This document shows, in pieces, positions 1-9,354 of a stretch of DNA of 61,156 nt. Each line of letters begins with the position of its first letter. Position 1 is the stretch's first letter. Where the stretch lies: contig NZ_BMTO01000018.1 of the NCBI RefSeq assembly GCF_014649715.1, positions 114,899-176,054 on the forward strand, in the 5' to 3' direction. Position numbers and translations under genes: made by a program. Origin of the DNA: Streptomyces lateritius. GTDB lineage: Bacteria > Actinomycetota > Actinomycetes > Streptomycetales > Streptomycetaceae. Under the pieces are notes generated by a model that saw only the letters and a program-made list of their open reading frames with translations, was not told where the DNA came from and searched no databases.

Positions 1-1105
1 GGACCGCCACCAGCAGGAGCAGGACGCACAGGATCACGCCCATGCCCGGGTAGCCGGCCTGCTCGGACAGCACACTGCCGGTGACCGGGCCGCAGGCCAC
101 GCCCAGCGAGGACGCCGAGCCGACCAGCACCGCCCAGCGGCCGCGCGGGTCCAGGGAGGCGGCCAGGCCCAGCAGGTAGGACAGGACGACCGGATAGAAG
201 ACGTTCCACAGGATCTCGCCGGTCGCGAAGGCCGCCAGGCTCTCGGCGCCCGAACTGACCAGTACACAGAGGGCGATGAAGGCCGTGCCCGCCCCGACCG
301 GCACCGCGCGGCCCAGCCTCGAACCGAGCACCCCTGCGCCCAGGACGCCCGCGAGACCCGCGCCGAGCGCCACCGCGAAGACCGCTCCGACGGTGACCTC
401 GCCGAGGCCCGCCTGGGTGACGCCGATCCGGCCGCTGACGCCCCACAGGGCGTTCTGCGCCAGGGACCAGAGCAGGATCGCGGCGGCGAGCACGGCACCC
501 GAACGCCGGTGCGGGAGCGGACTGCGAGGCCCGCCTCGAGCCCCCGCGCGCAGAGGCGTGCGGGCACCGGCCGGCCCGGCGAGTCCGCCCGTCAGCGGCC
601 AGACCAGGGCCGCCGTCAGCGCGATCGACGCGAAGGGCAGCGCGTGGCCGCCGCCGAAGTGGGGGAGGGTCAGGTAGAGGGCGCCGGCCGTCGCTGAGAC
701 GGAGAGGAGGCCGAGCGTCGAGGCCCGGTGCGGGTCGGGCTGCGCCGCGATTCCCGCCGCGGCCACCGCGAGCGCCGTACCGGAGCCGAGACCGCCGATG
801 ACCGCGCCGCCGACCACCAGCGGGACGCTCGCGGTGAGCGCCGCCGAGCCGTAGCCGACGCCCATCGCCAGCAGCCCGGTCCTCGCCGCCCGTCGCGGGC
901 CGAACCGTTCCACGCGTGCGGCGAGCGCGAAGCCGGCCGAGGCGGAGGCGAGCAGGAGGACCGAGCCGACCAGGCCCGCCTGGGCGGGGGTGAGTCCGAG
1001 CCCGCCCGAGAGCCGGCCGACGACGGTCGGGAGCAGGTACGGGGCGAGATAACCGGCCGTGAAAAGGGCGACAAGGGGCCCCAGAGCACGCGGGCGCGAC
1101 GACAT
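1..1105 (-). CDS. MFS transporter, 3' end cut by window edge
   Basis: About 368 codons of a major facilitator superfamily permease are present; the C-terminus lies outside the window. Read on the minus strand from the ATG at 1103-1105 it begins MSSRPRALGPLVALFTAGYL, with successive Gly/Ala/Leu-rich membrane segments and a short basic loop (ARVERFGPRR) typical of the TM2-TM3 turn of MFS proteins. Substrate cannot be told from sequence; an efflux role is the usual default. Only a weak ribosome site (GGA) precedes the start. The gene is transcribed away from the PfkB kinase at 1367, leaving a roughly 260-base divergent promoter region. Confidence 0.82.
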   Translation of the reverse strand, partial: MSSRPRALGPLVALFTAGYLAPYLLPTVVGRLSGGLGLTPAQAGLVGSVLLLASASAGFALAARVERFGPRRAARTGLLAMGVGYGSAALTASVPLVVGGAVIGGLGSGTALAVAAAGIAAQPDPHRASTLGLLSVSATAGALYLTLPHFGGGHALPFASIALTAALVWPLTGGLAGPAGARTPLRAGARGGPRSPLPHRRSGAVLAAAILLWSLAQNALWGVSGRIGVTQAGLGEVTVGAVFAVALGAGLAGVLGAGVLGSRLGRAVPVGAGTAFIALCVLVSSGAESLAAFATGEILWNVFYPVVLSYLLGLAASLDPRGRWAVLVGSASSLGVACGPVTGSVLSEQAGYPGMGVILCVLLLLVAV

Positions 1106-1366
1106 GGGCGTTCCAGGAAAAGAGGAAGAGGGGGTGGAGCGCCCGGTGTTGCACGGGATCGCGAGACATGTGTATCAAGCGACCGGTGGCCCGGAGAAGT
1201 CCGGAGAGGGCGGAATCCCTCCATTGTGTTTGTGATCTGAGTCACAAAGGCGTTTGGGGTTGGTTAGGCGGGGTAATGGCCCTCGCTTTCCCCGCTGCGT
1301 CACCCCCGTCTCGCCGCCCTCATCGGGCACACTGGGCTGATCCGCACCACGACCGGGGAGCCTGCC
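1106..1366. other. divergent intergenic region, MFS / PfkB kinase
   Basis: No gene is supported here. The stretch is locally less GC-rich around 1200-1260 than its neighbours, as expected for promoters serving the two divergent genes. No clear operator palindrome was found. Confidence 0.5.
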
Positions 1367-2479
1367 GTGACCACAGCAAGGGGAGAGCAGCAACACGACG
1401 CCGGGCTCGACCCGTTGGTGCGCCTGCGCGAGCCCACCGACCCCGAGTGCGACGTCTTCCTCACCGGCACGGTCTTCCTCGACATCATCTTCACCGGCCT
1501 CGACAGCGCCCCTGTCCGGGGCACCGAGTCCTGGGCCAGGGGCATGGGCTCCAGCCCCGGCGGCGTCGCCAACATGGCCACCGCCCTCGCCCGCCTCGGC
1601 CTGCGCACCTCCCTCGCCGCCGCCTTCGGCGACGACCACTACGGCGAGTACTGCTGGGACGCTCTGGAGCAGGGCGAGGGCATCGACCTCTCGCTCTCCC
1701 GCACCGTCCCCGGCTGGCACTCCCCGGTCACCGTCTCCATGGCGTACGAGGGCGAGCGCACGATGGTCTCGCACGGCCACCAGGCCCCGCCCCTGGACGG
1801 CGCTCTGCCCGCCTACCCGCCGCACGCGCGCGCCGCCGTCGCCTCGCTGGTGCCCGGCCGCGCCGAGGACTGGGTCGCACAGGCCGCCCGGGGCGGCGCC
1901 AAGGTCTTCGCCGACGTCGGCTGGGACGAGACCGGCGGCTGGGACCTCGCCGGTCTGACCGACCTCGAGCACTGCGAGGCGTTCCTGCCCAACGCCCAGG
2001 AGGCCATGCGCTACACCCGCAGCGACAGCCCGAAGGCCGCCGCCCACGCGCTCGCCGACCGGGTCCGTTACGCAGTGGTCACCCTCGGTGCGGAAGGCGC
2101 CTACGCCGTCGACGGCGCCACCGGCGAGACCGCCGAGGTCCCGGCCATCCAGGTCTCCGCGCTCGACCCGACCGGCGCCGGTGACGTCTTCGTCGCGGGC
2201 TTCGTCACCGGAACGCTCGCCGACTGGCCGCTCGCCGACCGGCTCGCCTTCGCCGGCCTGACCGCCGCGCTGTCGGTGCAGGAGTTCGGCGGCTCGCTCT
2301 CCGCGCCCGGCTGGGGCGAGGTCGCCGCCTGGTGGCAGCACGTCCAGGGGCACGCCTGCCAGGACCCGGAGGCCCTGCGCGCCCGCTACGCCTTCCTGGA
2401 ACGGCTGCTCCCGGCCCCCACGCGCCCGTGGCCCCTGCGCCGGGCCGTCCCCACGATCGGCTTCCGCCGCTCGGCCTGA
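1367..2479 (+). CDS. PfkB-family carbohydrate kinase (ribokinase-like)
   Basis: A 370-residue cytosolic sugar kinase of the ribokinase/PfkB fold. It carries the N-terminal substrate-binding Gly motif (SSPGGVANMATALARLG, about residues 64-80) and the C-terminal ATP/anion-hole signature LDPTGAGDVF near residue 266, whose GAGD Asp is the catalytic base in the family. The GTG start at 1367 follows a GGGGAG ribosome site; no other start is as well placed. The phosphorylated sugar cannot be identified. It is followed by 168 noncoding bases and then phoH, so it is probably a separate transcription unit. Confidence 0.88.
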   Translation: MTTARGEQQHDAGLDPLVRLREPTDPECDVFLTGTVFLDIIFTGLDSAPVRGTESWARGMGSSPGGVANMATALARLGLRTSLAAAFGDDHYGEYCWDALEQGEGIDLSLSRTVPGWHSPVTVSMAYEGERTMVSHGHQAPPLDGALPAYPPHARAAVASLVPGRAEDWVAQAARGGAKVFADVGWDETGGWDLAGLTDLEHCEAFLPNAQEAMRYTRSDSPKAAAHALADRVRYAVVTLGAEGAYAVDGATGETAEVPAIQVSALDPTGAGDVFVAGFVTGTLADWPLADRLAFAGLTAALSVQEFGGSLSAPGWGEVAAWWQHVQGHACQDPEALRARYAFLERLLPAPTRPWPLRRAVPTIGFRRSA

Positions 2480-2552
2480 GCCGCGGCGGCGCCAGACCGC
2501 CGGTCCGAGCCGCCGGGCCGCCACCCACTCTCGCCCGGTAAAAGGCTTCGGC

Positions 2553-2567
2553 CTTGTCAGTGACAAG
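2553..2567. promoter_or_regulatory. perfect palindrome in the phoH promoter region
   Basis: CTTGTCA-G-TGACAAG is a perfect 7-1-7 inverted repeat about 80 bases upstream of the phoH start. Its size and symmetry suit a dimeric repressor or activator; the cognate protein is unknown. Confidence 0.45.
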
Positions 2568-2647
2568 TCGTAGGCTTGGTGTCCGAGAGGTTGTCGAGCA
2601 GCGAGAACCCTGCAACGGGAGGTATGTGCAGGCCACAGTGCCGGCCC

Positions 2648-3670
<1,023 letters not shown>

Positions 3671-3682
3671 TAACAGAGCACC

Positions 3683-4186
3683 ATGTCGATCGACGTCAAC
3701 AACGAGTCCGGAACCGAGGTCGACGAGCAGGCGATCCTCGACATCGCCCGCTACGCCCTCGCGCGGATGCGCATCCACCCGCTCTCCGAGCTCTCCGTGA
3801 TCGTCGTCGACGCGGAGGCGATGGAGCAGCTCCACATCCAGTGGATGGACCTCCCGGGCCCCACGGACGTCATGTCCTTCCCGATGGACGAGCTGCGTCC
3901 GCCGTCGAAGGACGACGAGGCCGCGGAGCCCCCGCAGGGGCTCCTCGGCGACATCGTGCTCTGCCCCGAGGTCGCCGCCCAGCAGGGCAAGGACGCGCCG
4001 ACGCAGCACTCCATGGACGAGGAGCTCCAGCTCCTCACCGTCCACGGAGTGCTGCACCTGCTCGGCTACGACCACGAGGAGCCGGACGAGAAGGCGGAGA
4101 TGTTCGGTCTCCAGGCCGCCATCGTCGACGGCTGGCGCGCGGAGAAGGGCCTGACCGGCCCGTCCCCGGCGCCCACCGTCTCCTGA
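3683..4186 (+). CDS. ybeY: Endoribonuclease YbeY (rRNA maturation factor)
   Basis: A 167-residue UPF0054/YbeY protein. The zinc-binding signature H-x3-H-x5-H is present as HGVLHLLGYDH near residues 121-131, preceded by the conserved LLGDIVLCPEVAAQQ and TDVMSFPMDE blocks. In characterised bacteria YbeY acts in 16S rRNA 3'-end maturation and ribosome quality control. It lies between phoH (12-base gap) and the CBS protein (25-base gap), the standard actinobacterial cluster that usually runs on to era. Confidence 0.95.
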   Translation: MSIDVNNESGTEVDEQAILDIARYALARMRIHPLSELSVIVVDAEAMEQLHIQWMDLPGPTDVMSFPMDELRPPSKDDEAAEPPQGLLGDIVLCPEVAAQQGKDAPTQHSMDEELQLLTVHGVLHLLGYDHEEPDEKAEMFGLQAAIVDGWRAEKGLTGPSPAPTVS

Positions 4187-4211
4187 GCCCCCGACGGACC
4201 CGACGAACCCG

Positions 4212-5498
4212 ATGAACGCATCGCTGATCTTCGGCGCGGTCGCCCTGATCGTCGTCGCCTGGCTCGCCGCCTGCGCCGAGGCAGGCGTCGCCCGCGTCAC
4301 CAGCTTCCGCGCCGCCGAGGCCCTGCGGGCGGGGCGGCGCGGCGCCGACAGACTCGCCCAGGTCGCCTCCGACCCCACGCGCTACCTCAACGTGGCGCTC
4401 CTCGTCCGCGTCGCCTGCGAGATGGCGGCCGGCGTCCTCGTCACCTACGTGTGCCTGGAGGAGTTCTCCGCGACCTGGGAGGCGCTGCTCGTCGCCATCG
4501 GGGTGATGGTGCTCGTCAGCTACGTCGCCGTGGGCGTCTCGCCGCGCACCATCGGCCGCCAGCACCCGCTCAACACGGCCACCGTCGCCGCGTACGTCCT
4601 GCTGCCGCTGGCCCGGATCATGGGCCCCGTACCGCAGCTGCTCATCCTCATCGGCAACGCGCTCACCCCCGGCAAAGGCTTCCGTAAGGGCCCCTTCGCC
4701 TCCGAGGCCGAACTGCGGGCGATGGTGGACCTCGCCGAGCAGGAGCAGCTGATCGAGGACGACGAGCGCCGGATGGTGCACTCCGTCTTCGAGCTCGGCG
4801 ACACGCTCGTACGCGAGGTGATGGTGCCCCGCACCGACCTGATCTGCATCGAGCGGTACAAGACGATCCGGCAGGCGCTCACCCTGGCCCTGCGTTCCGG
4901 TTTCTCCCGGATCCCGGTCACCGGCGAGAACGAGGACGACATCGTCGGCATCGTCTATCTGAAGGACCTGGTCCGCAAGACGCACATCAACCGCGACGCG
5001 GAGGCGGACGTGGTGTCGACGGCGATGCGGCCGGCCGCCTTCGTACCGGACACCAAGAACGCGGGCGACCTGCTGCGGGAGATGCAGCAGGAGCGCAACC
5101 ACGTCGCCGTCGTCATCGACGAGTACGGCGGCACGGCGGGGATCGTCACCATCGAGGACATCCTGGAGGAGATCGTCGGCGAGATCACCGACGAGTACGA
5201 CCGCGAGATCCCCCCGGTCGAGGAGCTGGGCGACGGCCGCTACCGGGTCACCGCCCGCCTGGACATCGGGGACCTCGGCGAGCTGTACGGCTTCGGACCC
5301 GACGAGTACGACGACGAGGACGTGGAGACGGTCGGCGGGCTGCTCGCCAAGGCGCTCGGCCGGGTGCCGATCGCCGGCGCGAAGGCGGTCGTGGAGCTGC
5401 CGGACGGGCGTACGCTGCGGCTGACCGCCGAGTCCCCGGCGGGCCGCCGGAACAAGATCGTCACGGTGCTCGTGGAACCGGAGGCGAGGCCGGAGTGA
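4212..5498 (+). CDS. CorC/HlyC-family CBS-domain membrane protein
   Basis: A 428-residue protein of the CNNM/CorC (HlyC) family. The first 150 residues hold the DUF21-type membrane domain (MNASLIFGAVALIVVAWLAACAEAG and two further hydrophobic spans). A CBS pair occupies about residues 200-320 (VREVMVPRTDLICIERY, FSRIPVTGENEDDIVGIVYLKD, HVAVVIDEYGGTAGIVTIEDILEEIVGEI), and a CorC_HlyC domain closes the protein. Homologues are implicated in divalent-cation (Mg/Co) export; the historical hemolysin label is misleading. The last bases overlap the next gene start by 4 (GTGA), indicating translational coupling. Confidence 0.92.
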   Translation: MNASLIFGAVALIVVAWLAACAEAGVARVTSFRAAEALRAGRRGADRLAQVASDPTRYLNVALLVRVACEMAAGVLVTYVCLEEFSATWEALLVAIGVMVLVSYVAVGVSPRTIGRQHPLNTATVAAYVLLPLARIMGPVPQLLILIGNALTPGKGFRKGPFASEAELRAMVDLAEQEQLIEDDERRMVHSVFELGDTLVREVMVPRTDLICIERYKTIRQALTLALRSGFSRIPVTGENEDDIVGIVYLKDLVRKTHINRDAEADVVSTAMRPAAFVPDTKNAGDLLREMQQERNHVAVVIDEYGGTAGIVTIEDILEEIVGEITDEYDREIPPVEELGDGRYRVTARLDIGDLGELYGFGPDEYDDEDVETVGGLLAKALGRVPIAGAKAVVELPDGRTLRLTAESPAGRRNKIVTVLVEPEARPE

Positions 5499-5848
5499 CC
5501 CCGGACCAGCTGCGGACGTTCTGCCTGGACTTCAACGACGCCACGGAGGAGTTCCCGTTCGGCCCGGAGGCCTCGGTCTTCAAGGTCGCCGGGAAGATGT
5601 TCGCGCTCTCGGCGCTGGACGCCGAGCCGCTGAGGATCAACCTCAAGTGCGAGCCCGAGGAGGCGGAACGGCTCCGCGAGGAGTACGCGGCCGTCGCCCC
5701 CGGCTACCACATGAACAAGCGCCACTGGAACACGGTGACGGTCGGCGGGCTCCCGGACCGGATGGTCCGGGAGCTCATCGAGGACTCCTACGACCTGGTG
5801 GTCGCCGGCCTCCCGAAGGCGGTACGGCTCCGCCTGGACCGTCCGTAG
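5495..5848 (+). CDS. MmcQ/YjbR family DNA-binding-like protein
   Basis: A 117-residue cytosolic protein of the MmcQ/YjbR (CyaY-like fold) family: the pattern LRTFCLDFNDATEEFPFGPEASVFKVAGKMFAL, then NLKCEPEEAERLREEY and PGYHMNKRHWNTV, is characteristic. The biochemical role is unsettled; nucleic-acid binding has been proposed. The GTG start overlaps the stop of the CBS-domain gene by four bases, so the two are coupled. It converges on the MFS gene at 5893 with 44 bases between stops. Confidence 0.85.
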   Translation: MTPDQLRTFCLDFNDATEEFPFGPEASVFKVAGKMFALSALDAEPLRINLKCEPEEAERLREEYAAVAPGYHMNKRHWNTVTVGGLPDRMVRELIEDSYDLVVAGLPKAVRLRLDRP

Positions 5849-5892
5849 CCCGTCCCTCCCGGCTTGCTCGGCGCCCCCCCGGCCCGCCCGGA

Positions 5893-7299
5893 TCAGGCCC
5901 GCTTCCGCAGGCCGAGCGCCACGAGCAGGCCCGTGGCCACCACGATGGCCGCGTTCACGGCGAGGACCGTGCGGACCCCGTCGTAGAGATCGCCGCCCGT
6001 CGTCGCCAGGACGCCGAGCAGCGGGATGCCGACGGTGATGCCGACCTGCTGCGTCGTCGTGACCAGACCCGTCGCCAGCCCCTGCTCCTCGTCCGGCACG
6101 CCGGAGGTGACGATCAGCCCGTACGAGATGATCGCGCCGAGGTGGCACATGCTGGCCAGCGAGACGCCGACGGTCGCGAGGAGCGCGCCCGAGTCCGTGC
6201 CGATGCCGAGCAGCAGCGCCACGAAGAGGCCCTGGCCGAGCAGCGAGAAGACCAGCGTGCGGCCTGCGCCGACGCGGCCGATGACCTTCGCCGCCATCGA
6301 GCCGATCAGGACCGAGAGCAGCCCCTGCACACCGAAGACGAGACCCGTCGCGAACGCCGAGAGCCCCAGCGTCTCCTGGAGGTAGAGCGTCAGGACGAAG
6401 ACGACCGTCGACATCATCGAGAACGTCACCAGACCGCCGAGGTTGCCGAAGGCGACCGTCCGGCGACGCAGCATCGGCAGGCTGACCAGGGGGGCGTCGT
6501 GCCGGGACTCCACGACCACGAACGCCCCGAGGAGCAGGACGCCCACGACCAGGGTCACCCGTACCTCCGCGCCGCCGAAGCCGTGCTCGGCCGCGGTCGA
6601 CAGGGAGTAGATGAGCGCGAGCAGGGCGCCGGTGACGGTGACCGCTCCGGGCAGGTCGAGGCGCGGCCGGTCGGGCGTGCGGGATTCCGGCAGCAGACCG
6701 GGTGCCAGGGGCAGCAAGACCAGCGTGAACAGGGCGAGCAGACCCATCGTCGAGCGCCAGCCCAGGGTGTCCGTCATGACGCCGCCGAGCACCATCCCGA
6801 TCGTGAAGCCCAGGGAAAGCACGGTCCCGGAGACACCGAGCGCGCGGTCCCGCTGCGGGCCCTCGGGGAACGTCGTCGTCAGCAGCGACATGCCGGTCGG
6901 CACGATCGCCGCCGCGCCCAGGCCCTGGAGGGCCCGCGCGATCAGGAACGACGCCGGGTCCCAGGCGAAGGTGGCGAGGAGCGAGGCCGCGCCGAAGAGG
7001 GCGAGGCCGGCCAGGAAGAGCTTCTTACGTCCGTAGAGGTCGCCGGTCCGCCCGAAGAGCAGCAGGAACCCGCCCGAGGGCAGCGCGAAGGCCGTCACGG
7101 CCCACTGCAGCGCCGACTGCCCGAGACCGAGGTCGGCGCCTAGGACCGGCAGGGCGACGTTCAGGACGGAGAAGTCGAGCGCCACCATGAACTGGGCGGC
7201 GCACAGCACGAAGAGGATGAGCCGGGCGCGGGCGGTCAGGGACGGCTCGGAGGAGGGGAGCGTGTCCGCAGGGGTGGTGGTCGGAGTGTCGGTTGCCAT
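5893..7299 (-). CDS. MFS transporter, DHA2/EmrB-like drug efflux
   Basis: A 468-residue permease with MFS motif A in loop 2-3 (GDLYGRKKLFLAG) and motif C-like segments, and about 14 hydrophobic spans, as in DHA2 drug:H+ antiporters. The ATG at 7297-7299 is preferred to a GTG three codons upstream because the latter abuts a purine tract with no spacing. A 16-bp perfect palindrome overlaps this start. The divergent neighbour at 7391 is an HTH regulator of the type that commonly controls adjacent efflux genes. Substrate unknown. Confidence 0.9.
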   Translation of the reverse strand: MATDTPTTTPADTLPSSEPSLTARARLILFVLCAAQFMVALDFSVLNVALPVLGADLGLGQSALQWAVTAFALPSGGFLLLFGRTGDLYGRKKLFLAGLALFGAASLLATFAWDPASFLIARALQGLGAAAIVPTGMSLLTTTFPEGPQRDRALGVSGTVLSLGFTIGMVLGGVMTDTLGWRSTMGLLALFTLVLLPLAPGLLPESRTPDRPRLDLPGAVTVTGALLALIYSLSTAAEHGFGGAEVRVTLVVGVLLLGAFVVVESRHDAPLVSLPMLRRRTVAFGNLGGLVTFSMMSTVVFVLTLYLQETLGLSAFATGLVFGVQGLLSVLIGSMAAKVIGRVGAGRTLVFSLLGQGLFVALLLGIGTDSGALLATVGVSLASMCHLGAIISYGLIVTSGVPDEEQGLATGLVTTTQQVGITVGIPLLGVLATTGGDLYDGVRTVLAVNAAIVVATGLLVALGLRKRA

Positions 7300-7306
7300 G
7301 GCAACC
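7291..7306. promoter_or_regulatory. perfect 16-bp palindrome over the MFS start codon
   Basis: GGTTGCCATGGCAACC is a perfect palindrome that contains the MFS ATG. It lies between the divergent permease and HTH regulator genes and is a natural candidate operator for that regulator, although a palindrome over a start codon could also reflect chance around an NcoI-like CCATGG core. Confidence 0.5.
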
Positions 7307-7390
7307 ACCCTCGGCTCGCGGGAACATCCGTGGGGAGCGGGAACTTATCCTGTTGGTCGCACCACCAGGCTGCACAGGGGGAGGACGCAC

Positions 7391-8275
7391 GTGGCCACTG
7401 CGGTCGAGAGTGATGCCGCCAAGCGGCACCGACTCGCCGAACTGCGCGAGTTCCTGATGAGCCGTCGGGCCCGGGTCACCCCTGCCGAGGCCGGCCTTCC
7501 CGAGGGTGGCCGCCGCCGCACGCCCGGTCTGCGCCGCGAGGAGGTCGCCGTCCTCGCGGGCGTGGGCGTCTCCTGGTACCAGTGGCTGGAGCAGGGCCGC
7601 GACATCACCGTCTCCCCGCAGGTTCTCGACTCCGTCGCGCGGGTGCTGCGGCTGAGCGCGATCGAGCGCCGCCACCTGTACGTCCTGGCCGCGCTGAACC
7701 CGCCCGCCCCCGAAATCGATCCGGGCGCACGCGACATGTGCACCGGGCTCCGCCGGCTGATCGACGCGTGGATGCCGTTCCCTGCGGTCATCATGGACGC
7801 GTACTGGAACGCGGTCCTGTACAACGACTCGGCGTCGATCGTGCTCGGCGTGCGGCCGGAGATCTCCCAGAACTGCCTCATCGCCTTCTTCACCGACCCT
7901 CTCTACCGCTCGCGGATGGGCGGGTGGGAGCACCTCGCCCCGCGCGTGGTCGCCCAGTTCCGGGCGGCCTGTTCGGAGAACCCGGAGGACGACGGCTTCC
8001 GCGCGGTGGTCGAGGAGGCCAAGGCGGCGAGCGAGGAGTTCGTCGCACTGTGGGAGCGGCGGGACATCATGCCGGGCGGGCAGGTCCGCAAGGAGCTGGA
8101 GCACCCCCTGGTCGGCACGCTGGTCCTCGAATCGACCCAACTGCGGGTGCCGGCCCGCCCCGACCTCGTCATCGTGCTGCACACCCCGCTGCCGGAGGCG
8201 GACACGGCGGCGAAGCTGGAGTGGCTGGTCTCCCCGGAGGGGCGGCGCGGGGCGATGTTCCCCCTGGCGGGCTGA
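7391..8275 (+). CDS. HTH (XRE-like) regulator with MmyB-like C-terminal domain
   Basis: A 294-residue cytosolic regulator. After a basic N-terminus comes the conserved RRTPGLRREEVAVLAGVGVS segment and WYQWLEQGRDITVSPQVL, the helix-turn-helix of the XRE/MmyB group. The C-terminal half is the MmyB-like ligand-binding region (MDAYWNAVLYNDSASIVLG..., LVLESTQLRVPARPDLVIVLHTPLPEADTAAKL). GTG at 7391 follows GGGGAGGA with good spacing. It is divergent from the MFS gene at 5893-7299 and probably controls it. A paralogous regulator/permease pair lies at 34.5-37 kb. Confidence 0.88.
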   Translation: MATAVESDAAKRHRLAELREFLMSRRARVTPAEAGLPEGGRRRTPGLRREEVAVLAGVGVSWYQWLEQGRDITVSPQVLDSVARVLRLSAIERRHLYVLAALNPPAPEIDPGARDMCTGLRRLIDAWMPFPAVIMDAYWNAVLYNDSASIVLGVRPEISQNCLIAFFTDPLYRSRMGGWEHLAPRVVAQFRAACSENPEDDGFRAVVEEAKAASEEFVALWERRDIMPGGQVRKELEHPLVGTLVLESTQLRVPARPDLVIVLHTPLPEADTAAKLEWLVSPEGRRGAMFPLAG

Positions 8276-8306
8276 GCAAGGTCGTCCTGGCGCACAGGTC
8301 GGCTTC

Positions 8307-8732
8307 ATGGCCGACACGATCGCCGGGGCGACGATGGGCCCGTCCGGTAGCTTCGAGCGCACCAGCGACACGACCGGGATCGACAGCCAGGTCTTCACCT
8401 TCCCGGCCGCCGGTGCCACGGACTTCTTCAAGGCGCTGAGCACCTCGCTGGACACGTGCAAGGGGTTCGCCGCCGAGCTCCAGGGCATGAAGATGACCGT
8501 CACGGCCGAGAAGCTCACCGGCCCGAAGGCCGGGGAGGAGTCGCAGGCGTTCCGGCTGAAGATGAAAGTGGCGGACATCGCCATGACCGTCGAGACGAAC
8601 CTGCTCGTCGTGCGGCAGGGCACGGGCCTGGTCCGCGTCTCCCACGTGCCGCCGAACGCCTCCGGCCACAAGGACTTCGACGCCCTCGCCAAGCTCGCCG
8701 CCGACAAGTTCGTCAAGGGCGCGCAGAGCTGA
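8307..8732 (+). CDS. Truncated PknH-like extracellular domain (hypothetical)
   Basis: A 141-residue open frame resembling the C-terminal half of streptomycete lipoproteins with a PknH-like sensor domain: DFFKALSTSLDTCKGF, then SQAFRLKMKVADIAMTVETNLLVVRQGTGLVRVSH. Full-length relatives start with a signal peptide and lipobox and carry further cysteines; none is present here, only one Cys remains, and the frame opens 31 bases after the HTH gene stop with no good ribosome site. I read it as an N-terminally deleted remnant whose expression is doubtful. Codon bias is still typical of a real coding sequence. Confidence 0.6.
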   Translation: MADTIAGATMGPSGSFERTSDTTGIDSQVFTFPAAGATDFFKALSTSLDTCKGFAAELQGMKMTVTAEKLTGPKAGEESQAFRLKMKVADIAMTVETNLLVVRQGTGLVRVSHVPPNASGHKDFDALAKLAADKFVKGAQS

Positions 8733-8759
8733 TCCGCCGCCCCGACCTATGCTCGGGGC

Positions 8760-9122
8760 ATGACACTCAAGCCCGACCACGGCGACCTCGGCGCCGAGGA
8801 CCTCAAGATCATCACGCTGGCGCGCAGCGCCCGCGCCCGCAACGGTGTGCCCGAGGGCGCGGCGGTACGTGACGAGACCGGCCGGACCTATGTGGCCGGG
8901 ACCGTGGACCTGGAGTCGCTCAAGCTGAGCGCGCTCCAGACCGCGGTCGCGATGGCCGTGGCCAGTGGCGCCCAGTCGCTGGAGGCCGCGGCCGTCGTCT
9001 CGACCGCCGACGCCGCGTCGGACGCGGACCGTGCGGCGGTACGGGATCTCGGCGGGCCCGGGACCCCGGTTCTGCTCGCCGGTCCCGACGGTCGGCTCCG
9101 CGCCGCGGTCACCGCGGGCTAG
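8760..9122 (+). CDS. Cytidine deaminase-like protein without catalytic residues
   Basis: A 120-residue protein usually annotated as cytidine deaminase in streptomycetes and normally sited next to era. The fold-like pattern is kept (AAVRDETGRTYVAGTVDLESLKLSALQTAVAMAVASG), but the family Cys/His-Ala-Glu is replaced by Ser-Ala-Leu, and the second zinc motif Pro-Cys-x-x-Cys is missing. Deaminase activity is therefore unlikely; a structural or regulatory role is possible. A -10-like TATGCT ends 6 bases before the ATG, suggesting a leaderless transcript. Here the gene is separated from era by the WxL-like locus. Confidence 0.8.
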   Translation: MTLKPDHGDLGAEDLKIITLARSARARNGVPEGAAVRDETGRTYVAGTVDLESLKLSALQTAVAMAVASGAQSLEAAAVVSTADAASDADRAAVRDLGGPGTPVLLAGPDGRLRAAVTAG

Positions 9123-9171
9123 GGGCTGATCGCGACCGATCGCGGGCCGATCGCAGGCCCACCGCACGCCC

Positions 9172-9206
9172 CGAAGAGGGCCCGGCATCCCGCCGGGCCC
9201 TCTTCG
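9172..9206. terminator. Stem-loop terminator
   Basis: A perfect 15-bp stem (CGAAGAGGGCCCGGC with its complement) closes a five-base loop (ATCCC) 49 bases after the deaminase-like gene. Confidence 0.85.
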
Positions 9207-9354
9207 CACGCTTGTGAAGAATCACCGGATGTTCTCTTGTCTTCCCCGGTCCGTTGCGCGTCAATGAACAGCGGTCCGCCCGACGGGCCGTCAGATTGTT
9301 TGCTTCACGCAGCGTCCGCACCCCTGCGTGCATCACCGAAAGGGGTACGACGTC
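9207..9354. other. Upstream region of the surface-protein locus
   Basis: No gene is seen. The stretch falls in GC near 9290-9310 (attgtttgcttcacg) and probably holds the promoter of the exported protein at 9355. No operator could be assigned. Confidence 0.4.
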
